64,000 nt of DNA from Pseudomonas sp. 2FG (GTDB lineage: Bacteria; Pseudomonadota; Gammaproteobacteria; Pseudomonadales; Pseudomonadaceae). Below are positions 8,975-18,095 of this stretch, piece after piece. Location of the stretch: positions 62,001 to 126,000 of the forward strand of contig NZ_SCMP01000011.1 in NCBI RefSeq assembly GCF_005502935.1. The letters run 5' to 3'. The notes below the pieces were generated by a model. The model was given only the letters and a program-made list of their open reading frames with translations, was not told the origin of the DNA and did no database searches. Positions within the stretch are counted from its first letter, which is position 1. Each line of letters opens with the position of its first letter. The translations under genes and the position numbers were made by a program.

Positions 8975-9886
8975 ATGATGACCCTGCGCCAGATCCGCCA
9001 TTTCATCGCCGTGGCCGAAACCGGCTCGATTTCCGCGGCCGCCCAGGCGGTGTTTATCTCGCAATCGACCCTGACCCTGGCGATCCAGCAACTGGAGCAG
9101 GAGATCGGCGTCAGCCTGTTCAATCGCCACGCCAAGGGCATGACCCTGACCCACCAGGGTCACCAGTTCCTGCGCCAGGCGCACCTGATCCTGGCCACTG
9201 TGGATAACGCCAAACGCAGCCTGCAGCAGAGCACCGACCAGGTCGCCGGCCAGCTGACCATTGGCGTAACCAGCCTGGTCGCCGGCTATTACCTGGCGGA
9301 TTTGCTGACCCGTTTCCAGCGCGCCTACCCCAACGTGGCAATCCGCGTGATGGAGGATGAGCGCCCCTATATCGAACACCTGCTGGTGAGCGGCGAGATC
9401 GATGTCGGCGTGCTGATCCTCTCCAACCTGGAAGACCGCCACGCCCTGCAAACCGAGGTGCTGACCCACTCGCCGCTGCGCCTCTGGCTGCCACCGCAGC
9501 ATCCGCTGCTGGAGCACGACAGCATCAGCCTGGCGGATGTCGCCGGCGAGCCGCTGATTCAGCTGAACGTCGATGAGATGGGCCTGAATGCCCAGCGCAT
9601 CTGGTCGCACGCCGGCCTGCAGCCACACATCAGCCTGCGCACCGGCTCCACCGAAGCGGTGCGCAGCCTGGTCGCCGCCGGCCTGGGGCTGTCGATTCAA
9701 CCGGACATGACCTACCGCCCCTGGTCGCTGGAAGGCGACATCATCGAGGCCCGCGCGCTGGTCGACCTGACCCAGACCCTCGACGTCGGCCTGGCCTGGC
9801 GGCGCGGCAGCGCACGCCCGGCCCTGGTCGACCCGTTCCTCACCGTCGCCCGTGAGCAACCCGCCGGGCGCAGGCCATCTATTTAA
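8975..9886 (+). CDS. LysR-family transcriptional regulator
   Basis: Probable regulator of the downstream aldehyde dehydrogenase and polyamine transporter genes. It has 303 residues: an N-terminal winged helix (TLRQIRHFIAVAETGSISAA, then SQSTLTLAIQQLEQEIG and LFNRHAKGMTLT) and a C-terminal periplasmic-binding-like effector domain from about 90 on. Start: ATG at 8975 or the adjacent ATG at 8978; both give the normal N-terminus for the family, while an upstream in-frame extension has no support. It lies on the same strand as its presumed targets, not divergent from them. The ligand is unknown; a polyamine or aldehyde derivative is inference from context. Confidence 0.88.
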   Translation: MMTLRQIRHFIAVAETGSISAAAQAVFISQSTLTLAIQQLEQEIGVSLFNRHAKGMTLTHQGHQFLRQAHLILATVDNAKRSLQQSTDQVAGQLTIGVTSLVAGYYLADLLTRFQRAYPNVAIRVMEDERPYIEHLLVSGEIDVGVLILSNLEDRHALQTEVLTHSPLRLWLPPQHPLLEHDSISLADVAGEPLIQLNVDEMGLNAQRIWSHAGLQPHISLRTGSTEAVRSLVAAGLGLSIQPDMTYRPWSLEGDIIEARALVDLTQTLDVGLAWRRGSARPALVDPFLTVAREQPAGRRPSI

Positions 9887-10026
9887 TCGAACGCTGCGTT
9901 CAGTATTAAGAATTTGTAGGCCCCACGCCTGCCCTCTAATCTCTCTGCGCATATAAGCGGACGGCGTCGGGCTTTAGCCCTGCCTAGAGAAACTCGATGC
10001 CCCAACAACAAAAGAGAGCACACGAG

Positions 10027-11493
10027 ATGGCCGGCGCCGCGACTTCCACGCCCCTGTTCAGCGAACTGTTGATCGATGGCCAACTGCTCGCGGGTGCAGG
10101 CTTGGTCGAACCGATCCTCAATCCGGCCACCGGCGAGATCCTCGCGCAGATCGCCGAGGCCTCCAGCGAGCAGGTCGAGGCCGCCATCCTCGCCGCGCAC
10201 CAAGCCTTCAGCAGTTGGTCGCGCACCACCCCGCAACAACGCTCGCTGATGCTGCTCGGCATCGCCGACGCCATCGAACAGCGCGCCGATCAGCTCGCCC
10301 GCCTGGAAGCCCTGAACTGCGGCAAACCGCTGCATCTGGCCCGCCAGGATGATCTGAGCGCCACGGTGGATGTGTTCCGTTTCTTCGCGGGTGCGGTGCG
10401 CTGTCAGACCGGCCAGCTGTCCGGTGAATACCTACCGGGTTACACCAGCATGGTGCGCCGCGACCCGCTCGGCGTGGTCGCCGCCATCGCGCCGTGGAAC
10501 TACCCGCTGATGATGGCCGCGTGGAAGATCGCCCCCGCGCTGGCGGCCGGCAACACCCTGGTGTTCAAACCGTCCGAACACACGCCGCTGTCGATCCTCG
10601 CCCTCGCCCCGGTGCTCGCCGAGTTGCTGCCGCGCGGGGTGATCAATATCGTCTGCGGTGGCGGTGAAGGCGTCGGCAGCCTTCTGGTCGGCCACCCGAA
10701 GGTGCGCATGGTCTCGCTGACCGGCGATATCGTCACCGGCCAGAAAATCCTCCAGGCCGCGGCCAAGACCCTCAAACGCACCCATCTGGAACTCGGCGGC
10801 AAAGCGCCGGTGATCGTCTGTAACGATGCCGACCTGCAGGCGGTGGTCGAAGGCGTGCGCGCCTACGGCTACTACAACGCCGGCCAGGATTGCACTGCCG
10901 CCTGCCGCATCTATGCTCAAAGAGGTATCCATGACCGTTTAGTCGCGGAGTTAGGTGATGCCGTGAGCAGCCTGCGCTTTGCCCGCAAGCGCGATGCGGA
11001 CAACGAGATCGGCCCACTGATCAGCGCCCGTCAGCGTGATCGGGTGGCCAGCTTCGTCGAGCGCGCCCTTGGCCAGCCGCATATCGAACGGATCACCGGC
11101 GCCGCCGTGCATTCCGGCCCCGGCTTCTATTACCAGCCGACCCTGCTCGCCGGTTGCAAGCAGGGCGACGAAATCGTCCAGCGCGAGGTCTTCGGGCCGG
11201 TGGTCACCGTCACCCGTTTCGATGAACTGGAGCAGGCGGTGGACTGGGCCAACGACTCCGAATACGGCCTGGCGTCCTCGGTGTGGACCCAAAACCTCGA
11301 CAAGGCGCTGCAGGTCGCCGCCCGCTTACAGTACGGCTGCACCTGGATCAACAGCCACTTCCTGCTGGTCAGCGAGATGCCGCACGGCGGCCTCAAGCGC
11401 TCCGGTTATGGTAAGGACCTGTCCAGCGACTCGCTCCAGGATTACAGCGTGGTACGCCACATCATGGCGCGGCACGGCCAGCAACTGAGTTAA
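10027..11493 (+). CDS. NAD-dependent aldehyde dehydrogenase, gamma-aminobutyraldehyde/betaine-aldehyde type (first copy)
   Basis: Class-I aldehyde dehydrogenase of about 488 residues, oxidising an aldehyde to an acid with NAD(P). The Rossmann region [13 protein letters not shown], the glutamate in LELGGKAP and the catalytic cysteine in [15 protein letters not shown] are intact. It is clearly paralogous to the enzyme at 15818-17242 and shares its characteristic motifs, but is more diverged from E. coli YdcW. Likely substrate is an aminoaldehyde derived from a polyamine. Start: ATG at 10027 has AAAGAGAG upstream; an in-frame ATG at 9997 is the alternative. It follows the LysR gene and precedes the transporter. 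Confidence 0.87.
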   Translation: MAGAATSTPLFSELLIDGQLLAGAGLVEPILNPATGEILAQIAEASSEQVEAAILAAHQAFSSWSRTTPQQRSLMLLGIADAIEQRADQLARLEALNCGKPLHLARQDDLSATVDVFRFFAGAVRCQTGQLSGEYLPGYTSMVRRDPLGVVAAIAPWNYPLMMAAWKIAPALAAGNTLVFKPSEHTPLSILALAPVLAELLPRGVINIVCGGGEGVGSLLVGHPKVRMVSLTGDIVTGQKILQAAAKTLKRTHLELGGKAPVIVCNDADLQAVVEGVRAYGYYNAGQDCTAACRIYAQRGIHDRLVAELGDAVSSLRFARKRDADNEIGPLISARQRDRVASFVERALGQPHIERITGAAVHSGPGFYYQPTLLAGCKQGDEIVQREVFGPVVTVTRFDELEQAVDWANDSEYGLASSVWTQNLDKALQVAARLQYGCTWINSHFLLVSEMPHGGLKRSGYGKDLSSDSLQDYSVVRHIMARHGQQLS

Positions 11494-11575
11494 GTCACCG
11501 AGTACCGCAAAGGAAGAAGCCCGCAACACGACGTTTAACTGCCCCGACCCCAAAAACAGAGAAGAGGGAAACCCA

Positions 11576-12736
11576 ATGTTCGTGCAAAAAACCGCTTTAT
11601 TGAGTGCGTTGGCCACCGCACTGCTGGCCAGCGCCAGCCTGCAAGCCGCCGAAACGCTGAAGGCCGTCGGCGCCGGCGAAGGTCGCCTCGATATCGTCGC
11701 CTGGCCGGGCTACATCGAGCGCGGCGAGACCGACAAGAACTACGACTGGGTGACTCAGTTCGAGAAAGACACCGGCTGCAAGGTCAACGTGAAGACCGCT
11801 GCGACCTCGGACGAGATGGTCAGCCTGATGGCCAAGGGCGGCTACGACCTGGTCACCGCCTCCGGCGACGCCTCGCTGCGCCTGATCTACGGCAAACGCG
11901 TACAGCCGATCAACCCGGCCCTGATCCCTAACTGGAAAAACCTCGATCCGCGCCTGAAAGACGGCCCCTGGTATGTGGTCAACCAGCAAACCTATGGCAC
12001 ACCTTATCAGTGGGGCCCGAACCTGCTGATGTACAACACCACGGTGTTCAAAACCGCGCCCGACAGCTGGAGCGCCGTGTTCGAGGCGCAAAACCTGCCG
12101 GATGGCAAGCCCAACAAAGGCCGCGTGCAGGCCTACGATGGCCCGATCTACATCGCCGATGCCGCGCTGTACCTGAAAGCGACCCGGCCCGAGCTGAAAA
12201 TCAACGACCCCTACGAGCTGAACGAAAAACAGTATGCCGCCGTGCTCGATCTGCTGCGTAAACAACACAGCCTGATTCACCGTTACTGGCACGACACCAC
12301 AGTGCAGATGAGCGACTTCAAGAACGAAGGTGTGGTCGCCTCCAGCACCTGGCCGTACCAGGCCAACGCCCTGAAAGCCGAAGGCCAGCCGATTGCCACC
12401 GTGTTCCCCAAAGAGGGGGTCACCGGCTGGGCCGACACCACCATGCTGCATGCCGAAGCCAAAAACCCGAACTGCGCCTACAAGTGGATGAACTGGTCGC
12501 TGGAACCCAAGGTTCAGGGCGACCTGGCCGGCTGGTTCGGCTCGGTGCCCGCGGTACCGGCCGGCTGCAAAGCCAGCGAACTGCTCGGCGCACAAGGCTG
12601 TTCGGTGAACGGCTACGACCAGTTCGACAAGATCGCCTTCTGGAAGACGCCAGAGGCCAAGTGCAAGACCCAGGACCAGTGCGTGCCGTACAGCCGCTGG
12701 ACCCAGGACTTCATCGCGGTCATGGGCGGCAGGTAA
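11576..12736 (+). CDS. ydcS: Polyamine-type ABC transporter substrate-binding protein (YdcS-like)
   Basis: Periplasmic binding protein of 386 residues with a Sec signal peptide (cleavage near ASLQAAE). The sequence closely follows E. coli YdcS along its length: LDIVAWPGYIERG, VNVKTAATSDEMVSLM, YQWGPNLLMYNT and WHDTTVQMSDFKNEG. YdcS belongs to the spermidine/putrescine-binding family; the E. coli protein has also been reported to have polyhydroxybutyrate synthase activity. RBS GAAGAGGG lies 7 bases before the ATG. It is separated from the ATPase gene by a 210-base gap that carries a palindromic element. Confidence 0.92.
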   Translation: MFVQKTALLSALATALLASASLQAAETLKAVGAGEGRLDIVAWPGYIERGETDKNYDWVTQFEKDTGCKVNVKTAATSDEMVSLMAKGGYDLVTASGDASLRLIYGKRVQPINPALIPNWKNLDPRLKDGPWYVVNQQTYGTPYQWGPNLLMYNTTVFKTAPDSWSAVFEAQNLPDGKPNKGRVQAYDGPIYIADAALYLKATRPELKINDPYELNEKQYAAVLDLLRKQHSLIHRYWHDTTVQMSDFKNEGVVASSTWPYQANALKAEGQPIATVFPKEGVTGWADTTMLHAEAKNPNCAYKWMNWSLEPKVQGDLAGWFGSVPAVPAGCKASELLGAQGCSVNGYDQFDKIAFWKTPEAKCKTQDQCVPYSRWTQDFIAVMGGR

Positions 12737-12740
12737 GGAT

Positions 12741-12855
12741 GATCGTTCCCGCGCTCCGGCGTGGGAACGTCTCCCCCGGACGCTCCAGCGTCCATTCGCG
12801 CGGGCTGACGCAGAGCGTCGCAGGCTGCATTCCTTTGCCGCGCGTGGGAACGATC
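12741..12855. repeat. 115-bp palindromic repeat element with terminal inverted repeats
   Basis: Left end GATCGTTCCCGCGC and right end GCGCGTGGGAACGATC are near-perfect inverted repeats. Inside are smaller hairpins (CGTTCCCGCG..CGTGGGAACG; GACGCTCCAGCGTC; GACGCAGAGCGTC). The CGTTCCCacGC/GCGTGGGAACG motif is, from memory, common in Pseudomonas intergenic repeats. It lies between ydcS and ydcT and could trim the message after the binding-protein gene, raising ydcS over transporter subunits; that is inference. Confidence 0.7.
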
Positions 12856-12946
12856 GATGCAGTACCCAACACGAACCGTTTCACCCGTTTTCAGAAGTCC
12901 AGGCAGGGCCGCTGCGACGGCTTTCGCCTTTTTGGAGCAATGCACC

Positions 12947-13990
12947 ATGACTCTTGCAGTCCAATTTACCCAAGTTTCCCGTCAATTCGGCGAAGTAAAG
13001 GCCGTAGACCGGGTTTCCATCGATATCGAGGACGGCGAGTTCTTTTCCATGCTCGGCCCATCGGGCTCGGGCAAAACCACCTGTCTGCGCCTGATCGCCG
13101 GCTTCGAGCAGCCCAGTGCCGGCTCCATTCGTATTCATGGCGCCGAGGCCGTGGGCCTGGCGCCCTACCAGCGCGACGTCAACACCGTCTTTCAGGACTA
13201 TGCGCTGTTCCCGCACATGAACGTGCGCGACAACGTCGCCTACGGCCTGAAAGTCAAAGGCATCGGCAAGACCGAACGCCTCGAGCGTGCCGAAGAGGCA
13301 CTGAACATGGTCGCCCTCGGCGGCTACGGCGAACGTAAACCGGCACAACTCTCCGGTGGCCAGCGTCAGCGCGTGGCCCTGGCCCGCGCGCTGGTCAATA
13401 GACCACGGGTGTTACTGCTGGATGAGCCGCTCGGCGCGCTGGACCTGAAGCTGCGCGAGCAGATGCAAGGCGAATTGAAGAAGCTGCAACGCCAGCTCGG
13501 CATCACCTTCATCTTCGTCACCCACGACCAGACTGAGGCGCTGTCGATGTCCGACCGCGTGGCGGTGTTCAACAAAGGCCGCATCGAGCAGGTCGACACC
13601 CCGCGCAACCTCTATATGAAACCGGCGACCGCGTTCGTGGCCGAGTTTGTCGGCACCTCCAACGTGCTGCGTGGCGAGTTGGCCCAGCAGCTGACCGGCA
13701 GTGCCCGGCCGTTCTCCATTCGCCCGGAACATATCCGCTTGATGAGCAGCCCCAGTCAGGCCCCCAGCGACGAGGTGCAAATCAGCGGTCTGCTGCACGA
13801 CATCCAGTACCAGGGCTCGGCCACCCGCTATGAGATCCAGCTGGAAAACGGCCAGAACCTCAGCATCAGCCATGCCAACAACCAGTGGCAGGAAAGCACG
13901 CTGGTGCACCAGCCCGGCCAGCGCGTCACCGCACGCTGGGCGCGCGAAGCCATGATCCCGCTGCAAGAAACGGCTGGCGAGGGCCAGTGA
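12947..13990 (+). CDS. ydcT: ABC transporter ATP-binding protein (YdcT/PotA-like)
   Basis: Energises the polyamine-type importer. It has 347 residues with Walker A (GPSGSGKTT, about 38-46), Q-loop (TVFQDYALFP), ABC signature LSGGQRQRVALARAL, Walker B VLLLDEPLGALD and switch H (FVTHDQTEA), then a TOBE-like regulatory domain at the C-terminus. The ATG at 12947, with TTTGGAG upstream, gives the normal start; an in-frame upstream extension would run into the repeat element. The permease gene starts 1 base after the stop. Confidence 0.93.
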   Translation: MTLAVQFTQVSRQFGEVKAVDRVSIDIEDGEFFSMLGPSGSGKTTCLRLIAGFEQPSAGSIRIHGAEAVGLAPYQRDVNTVFQDYALFPHMNVRDNVAYGLKVKGIGKTERLERAEEALNMVALGGYGERKPAQLSGGQRQRVALARALVNRPRVLLLDEPLGALDLKLREQMQGELKKLQRQLGITFIFVTHDQTEALSMSDRVAVFNKGRIEQVDTPRNLYMKPATAFVAEFVGTSNVLRGELAQQLTGSARPFSIRPEHIRLMSSPSQAPSDEVQISGLLHDIQYQGSATRYEIQLENGQNLSISHANNQWQESTLVHQPGQRVTARWAREAMIPLQETAGEGQ

Positions 13991-13991
13991 G

Positions 13992-14942
13992 ATGGAGCTA
14001 TCGCTGAATGCCCAGGCACCGCGGCCCCGCCATGGCCCGCTGCACCGCCTGTCCAACCTGCTGTATCGCAAGCCGAACCTGTACCTGGCGCTGCTGCTGG
14101 TACCGCCGCTGTTGTGGTTTGGCGCGATCTATTTCGGTTCACTGCTGACCCTGCTCTGGCAAGGCCTCTACACCTTCGACGACTTCACCATGACGGTGAC
14201 GCCGGAGCTGACCCTGGCCAATCTGGTGGCCCTGTTCAACCCGGCCAACTACGACATCATCCTGCGCACCCTGGGCATGGCGGTTGCCGTGTCGCTGGCC
14301 AGCGCGATGCTGGCCTTCCCCATCGCCTACTACATGGCGCGCTACACCACGGGCAAGACCAAGGCGTTCTTCTACATCGCGGTGATGATGCCGATGTGGG
14401 CCAGCTACATCGTCAAGGCCTACGCCTGGACCCTGCTGCTGGCCAAGGGTGGCGTGGCGCAGTGGTTCGTCCAGAGCCTGGGGCTGCAACCGCTACTCGA
14501 ATTTATCCTCGGCATTCCCGGCGTCGGCGGCAGCACCTTGTCGACCTCGCACCTGGGGCGCTTCCTGGTGTTCGTCTACATCTGGCTGCCGTTCATGATT
14601 CTGCCGATCCAGGCCGCGCTGGAACGTCTGCCACCGTCCCTGCTGCAGGCCTCCGCCGACCTCGGCGCACGCCCCTGGCAGACCTTCGTGCAGGTGATTC
14701 TGCCGCTGTCGATCCCGGGCATCGCCGCCGGCTCGATCTTCACGTTTTCCCTCACCCTGGGCGACTTCATCGTGCCGCAACTGGTCGGTCCGCCCGGTTT
14801 CTTCATCGGCAGCATGGTCTACGTCCAGCAGGGCGCGGTCGGCAACATGCCGATGGCCGCCGCGTTCACCCTGGTGCCGATCGTGCTGATCGCCATCTAC
14901 CTCGCCATCGTCAAACGTCTGGGGGCCTTCGATGCACTCTGA
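13992..14942 (+). CDS. ydcU: ABC transporter permease (YdcU/PotB-like)
   Basis: Inner-membrane subunit of the polyamine-type importer, 316 residues. Six or so hydrophobic segments are visible, starting with [20 protein letters not shown]. The coupling loop with the permease signature is present ([28 protein letters not shown]). It begins 1 base after the ATPase gene and overlaps the next permease gene by 11 bases, so the subunits are translationally coupled. Confidence 0.92.
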   Translation: MELSLNAQAPRPRHGPLHRLSNLLYRKPNLYLALLLVPPLLWFGAIYFGSLLTLLWQGLYTFDDFTMTVTPELTLANLVALFNPANYDIILRTLGMAVAVSLASAMLAFPIAYYMARYTTGKTKAFFYIAVMMPMWASYIVKAYAWTLLLAKGGVAQWFVQSLGLQPLLEFILGIPGVGGSTLSTSHLGRFLVFVYIWLPFMILPIQAALERLPPSLLQASADLGARPWQTFVQVILPLSIPGIAAGSIFTFSLTLGDFIVPQLVGPPGFFIGSMVYVQQGAVGNMPMAAAFTLVPIVLIAIYLAIVKRLGAFDAL

Positions 14943-15741
14943 AAAAGCTTCTCTAGGCCTAAAACTGGCCGCCTGGGGTGGGTTGCTATTCCTGCACTTC
15001 CCGATCCTGATCATCTTCATCTACGCCTTCAATACCGAAGATGCCGCCTTCAGCTTCCCGCCGCAGGGCTTCACCCTGCACTGGTTCAGCGTGGCCTTCG
15101 CCCGCGCGGATGTGCTCGAGTCGATCAAGCTGTCGCTGCAGATCGCCTGCCTCGCCACCCTGATTGCCATGCTGCTGGGTACCTTGGCCGCCGCCGCGCT
15201 ATACCGCCGCGACTTCTTCGGCAAGGAAAGCATCTCGCTGATGCTGATCCTGCCGATTGCCCTGCCCGGCATCGTCACCGGCATCGCCCTGCTCTCGGCC
15301 TTCAAGACCCTGGGGATCGAGCCGGGGGTGTTCACCATCATCCTCGGCCACGCGACCTTCTGCGTGGTGATCGTCTACAACAACGTGATCGCGCGCTTTC
15401 GCCGCACCTCGTACAGCCTGATCGAAGCCTCGATGGACCTCGGCGCCGACGGCTGGCAGACCTTCCGCTACATTATCCTGCCGAACCTCGGCTCGGCCTT
15501 GCTGGCCGGCGGCATGCTGGCGTTCGCCCTGTCGTTCGACGAAATCATCGTCACCACCTTCACCGCCGGCCACGAGCGCACCCTGCCGCTGTGGCTGCTG
15601 AACCAGTTGAGCCGGCCGCGTGATGTGCCGGTGACCAACGTGGTCGCGATGCTGGTGATGCTGGTGACCATGCTGCCGATCCTCGGCGCCTATTACCTGA
15701 CCAAGGGCGGTGAAAGTGTCGCCGGCAGCGGCGGCAAATAA
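14932..15741 (+). CDS. ydcV: ABC transporter permease (YdcV/PotC-like)
   Basis: Second membrane subunit of the importer, 269 residues, with about six transmembrane segments and the permease coupling motif [20 protein letters not shown]. The ATG at 14932 lies inside the end of the preceding permease gene. A perfect hairpin follows the stop codon, and the second aldehyde dehydrogenase gene comes next. Confidence 0.92.
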   Translation: MHSEKASLGLKLAAWGGLLFLHFPILIIFIYAFNTEDAAFSFPPQGFTLHWFSVAFARADVLESIKLSLQIACLATLIAMLLGTLAAAALYRRDFFGKESISLMLILPIALPGIVTGIALLSAFKTLGIEPGVFTIILGHATFCVVIVYNNVIARFRRTSYSLIEASMDLGADGWQTFRYIILPNLGSALLAGGMLAFALSFDEIIVTTFTAGHERTLPLWLLNQLSRPRDVPVTNVVAMLVMLVTMLPILGAYYLTKGGESVAGSGGK

Positions 15742-15748
15742 CCAAGTA

Positions 15749-15772
15749 CCCCCTCTCCCAAGGGGAGAGGGG
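15749..15772. repeat. CCCTCTCCC palindrome (hairpin) after ydcV
   Basis: CCCCTCTCCC is followed two bases later by GGGGAGAGGGG, giving a roughly 9-10 bp hairpin directly after the ydcV stop. No T-run follows, so it is not a standard terminator. The same CCCTCTCCC/GGGAGAGGG core recurs at 20602-20688 and 28107-28130, so it is a repeat family, possibly working as an mRNA 3'-end stabiliser or attenuator before patD. Confidence 0.7.
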
Positions 15773-15817
15773 CTTAAACAACAGAATTCGTAGAAACCCT
15801 AACCAGAGGATTTCGCA

Positions 15818-17242
15818 ATGCAAAGCAAACTGCTGATCAATGGCCAACTGGTCGACGGTGCAGGCGCCAGCCAGCCGGTACTCAACCCCGCCCTCGGCGC
15901 CCCGCTGCTGCACATCAATGAAGCCAGCAGCGAGCAGGTCGATGCCGCAGTGCGCGCCGCCGACGCCGCCTTCGACAGCTGGTCGCAGACCTCCCCGAAA
16001 GACCGCGCCTTGCTGCTGCTGCGCCTGGCCGACAAGATCGAAGCCCATGCCGAAGAACTGGCCAAGCTGGAATCGGACAACTGCGGCAAGCCCTACGCCG
16101 CGGCGCTGAACGACGAGATCCCGGCCATTGCCGATGTGTTCCGCTTCTTCGCCGGGGCCAGCCGCTGCATGAGCGGCTCCGCGGCCGGTGAATACCTGCC
16201 CGGCCACACCTCGATGATCCGCCGCGATCCTATTGGTGTCGTGGCGTCCATTGCGCCGTGGAACTACCCGCTGATGATGGCCGCCTGGAAGCTCGGCCCG
16301 GCTCTGGCCGCGGGCAATACCGTGGTGCTCAAGCCGTCCGAACAGACGCCGCTGACCGCCCTGAAACTGGCCGAATTCATCGCCGAAATCTTCCCCGCTG
16401 GCGTGGTCAACGTGGTCTTCGGCCGCGGCCCGAGCGTTGGCAGCCCGCTGGTGACCCACCCGAAAGTGCGCATGGTGTCGCTGACCGGCTCGGTGGCCAC
16501 CGGCTCGAACATCATCTCCAGCACCGCCAGCTCGGTGAAACGCATGCACATGGAGCTGGGCGGCAAGGCGCCGGTGCTGATCTTCAACGACGCCGACATC
16601 GCCGCAGCGGTGCAAGGCATCCGCACCTTCGGCTTCTACAACGCCGGCCAGGACTGCACCGCGGCCTGCCGGATCTATGCGCAGAAAGGCATCTACGAGA
16701 AATTCGTCGCCGAACTGGGCGCCGCGGTCGGCAGCATCAAATACGGCCTGCAGAACGACCCGAGCACCGAGCTCGGCCCGCTGATCACCGCGCAACACCG
16801 TGAGCGCGCCAGCGGCTTCGTCGAGCGCGCCGGCGCGCAAGCGCATATCGAGGTAGTCACCGGCGGTAAGGCAGTCCCTGGTGCCGGTTTCTTCTTCGAG
16901 CCCACCGTGTTGGCCGGTGCGCGCCAGGACGACGAAATCGTCCAGCGCGAAGTGTTCGGCCCGGTGGTCTCGGTCACCCCGTTCGACGATGAGGCGCAGG
17001 CACTGGCCTGGGCCAACGACTCCGACTACGGCCTGGCCTCCTCGGTGTGGACCGGCGATGTCGGCCGCGCCCACCGCCTGGCTGCGCGCCTGCAGTACGG
17101 CTGCACCTGGGTCAACACGCACTTCATGCTGGTCAGCGAAATGCCCCACGGCGGGCAGAAGCTCTCCGGCTACGGCAAGGACATGTCGATGTACGGCCTG
17201 GAGGACTACACCAGCATTCGCCATGTGATGTTCAAACACTGA
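15818..17242 (+). CDS. patD: Gamma-aminobutyraldehyde dehydrogenase (YdcW/PatD-like)
   Basis: Oxidises 4-aminobutanal, made from putrescine by transamination or oxidation, to GABA with NAD. It has 474 residues, the same length as E. coli YdcW/PatD and very similar along the whole sequence: [11 protein letters not shown] start, [31 protein letters not shown], catalytic Cys in [15 protein letters not shown] and the C-terminal [24 protein letters not shown] lies 9 bases before the ATG. Lying downstream of ydcSTUV, it ties the transporter to putrescine or related amine catabolism. Confidence 0.92.
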   Translation: MQSKLLINGQLVDGAGASQPVLNPALGAPLLHINEASSEQVDAAVRAADAAFDSWSQTSPKDRALLLLRLADKIEAHAEELAKLESDNCGKPYAAALNDEIPAIADVFRFFAGASRCMSGSAAGEYLPGHTSMIRRDPIGVVASIAPWNYPLMMAAWKLGPALAAGNTVVLKPSEQTPLTALKLAEFIAEIFPAGVVNVVFGRGPSVGSPLVTHPKVRMVSLTGSVATGSNIISSTASSVKRMHMELGGKAPVLIFNDADIAAAVQGIRTFGFYNAGQDCTAACRIYAQKGIYEKFVAELGAAVGSIKYGLQNDPSTELGPLITAQHRERASGFVERAGAQAHIEVVTGGKAVPGAGFFFEPTVLAGARQDDEIVQREVFGPVVSVTPFDDEAQALAWANDSDYGLASSVWTGDVGRAHRLAARLQYGCTWVNTHFMLVSEMPHGGQKLSGYGKDMSMYGLEDYTSIRHVMFKH

Positions 17243-17366
17243 TCTGAACGCTGCGCACTTGTGCGGGCGTTGTTGAAAACCAGCTCGAACTGCTCACGTA
17301 CTGCAGTACGCTCCGCGTTCTCGCTGGTTTTCGCCTAGCCCGCCCGGCGCGCGCAACGCTCAGATC
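17241..17366. repeat. 126-bp near-perfect cruciform-type palindromic element
   Basis: Nested inverted repeats: GATCTGAACGCTGCGC (17241-17256) with GCGCAACGCTCAGATC (17351-17366, two G-U-type differences); GCGGGC with GCCCGC; GAAAACCAGC (17275-17284) with GCTGGTTTTC (17323-17332); and a central perfect palindrome CGTACTGCAGTACG (17297-17310). Its first bases overlap the patD stop codon. There is no ORF inside. It looks like a dispersed intergenic repeat; a shorter related-looking piece (CTGCTGCGC..GCTGCGTTAAAAA) lies at about 18805-18850. Confidence 0.75.
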
Positions 17367-17409
17367 GCTCCGATGCGTTCACCCCCAAAAATCAGCTGGA
17401 GCAATAACA

Positions 17410-17886
17410 ATGAAAACCACCCTCCGCAGTATCGGCTTCCTCATGCTTTGCACCATGGCCGGCCTGGCCCAGGCCGCGGACGATGCCAAGGCCATAGTCG
17501 ACGGCTACATGGCCGCCTGGAATGCCCACGATGTGGACAAGGCGGCGACCTTCCTCGCAGAGGATGCCGAGTACCTCGACATCACCGTCGGTACGCCACA
17601 GAAAGGCAAAGCCGCCGCCCGCGACAACGTGATCAAGGTGTTCGTGACTGCCGTGCCGGACCTGACCTGGAAGATGACCGGCGCGCCGATCGTCAGCGCC
17701 GATGGCATCGCCTTCCAATGGGTGTTCAGCGGCACCAACAGCGGCGCCTGGAGTGCCGAGTCACCGGCCACCAACAAACCGCTGAAGTTCGAAGGGGTCA
17801 GTTTCATCCGCATCAAGGACGGCAAGATCGCCTACCAGGGCGACTACTACGACGCCCTCGGCTTCAACAAGCAGCTGGGCTGGTAA
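17410..17886 (+). CDS. Exported SnoaL-like/NTF2-fold protein of unknown function
   Basis: A 158-residue protein with a clear Sec signal peptide (cleavage after AGLAQA). The mature part has the NTF2-like fold pattern of the SnoaL/ester-cyclase family: VDGYMAAWNAHDVDKAATFL near the start, VPDLTWKM in the middle and FIRIKDGKIAYQGDYYD at the end. Such proteins range from polyketide cyclases to plain binding proteins; the substrate cannot be told from sequence. It follows patD after the palindromic element and may or may not belong to the amine pathway. Confidence 0.8.
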   Translation: MKTTLRSIGFLMLCTMAGLAQAADDAKAIVDGYMAAWNAHDVDKAATFLAEDAEYLDITVGTPQKGKAAARDNVIKVFVTAVPDLTWKMTGAPIVSADGIAFQWVFSGTNSGAWSAESPATNKPLKFEGVSFIRIKDGKIAYQGDYYDALGFNKQLGW

Positions 17887-17897
17887 AGCCTGCAGCA

Positions 17898-17928
17898 CCA
17901 GCCTTCGCCAGTGACTGGCGAAGGCTGG
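17898..17928 (+). terminator. Strong hairpin after the SnoaL-like gene
   Basis: CCAGCCTTCGCCAG and CTGGCGAAGGCTGG form a perfect 14-bp stem with a TGA loop, 12 bases after the stop codon. No T-run follows, so intrinsic termination would be inefficient, but it is the natural end of the accessory transcript. Confidence 0.6.
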
Positions 17929-18095
17929 CCGGTTCCCGCCCAACCCGACTGTTCGTCGGCTAAGGGGCGCCATTCAGTGTTCAGCATCACAAACCTGCCC
18001 CGGCATTGGCGATTTGTCGCCTTGCACGCCCCACAGGAAGCGGAGTTAAGGTTATAAAGGCCGCCGGCCGTTCGATCCCTTTCCCTGTAAAGACC

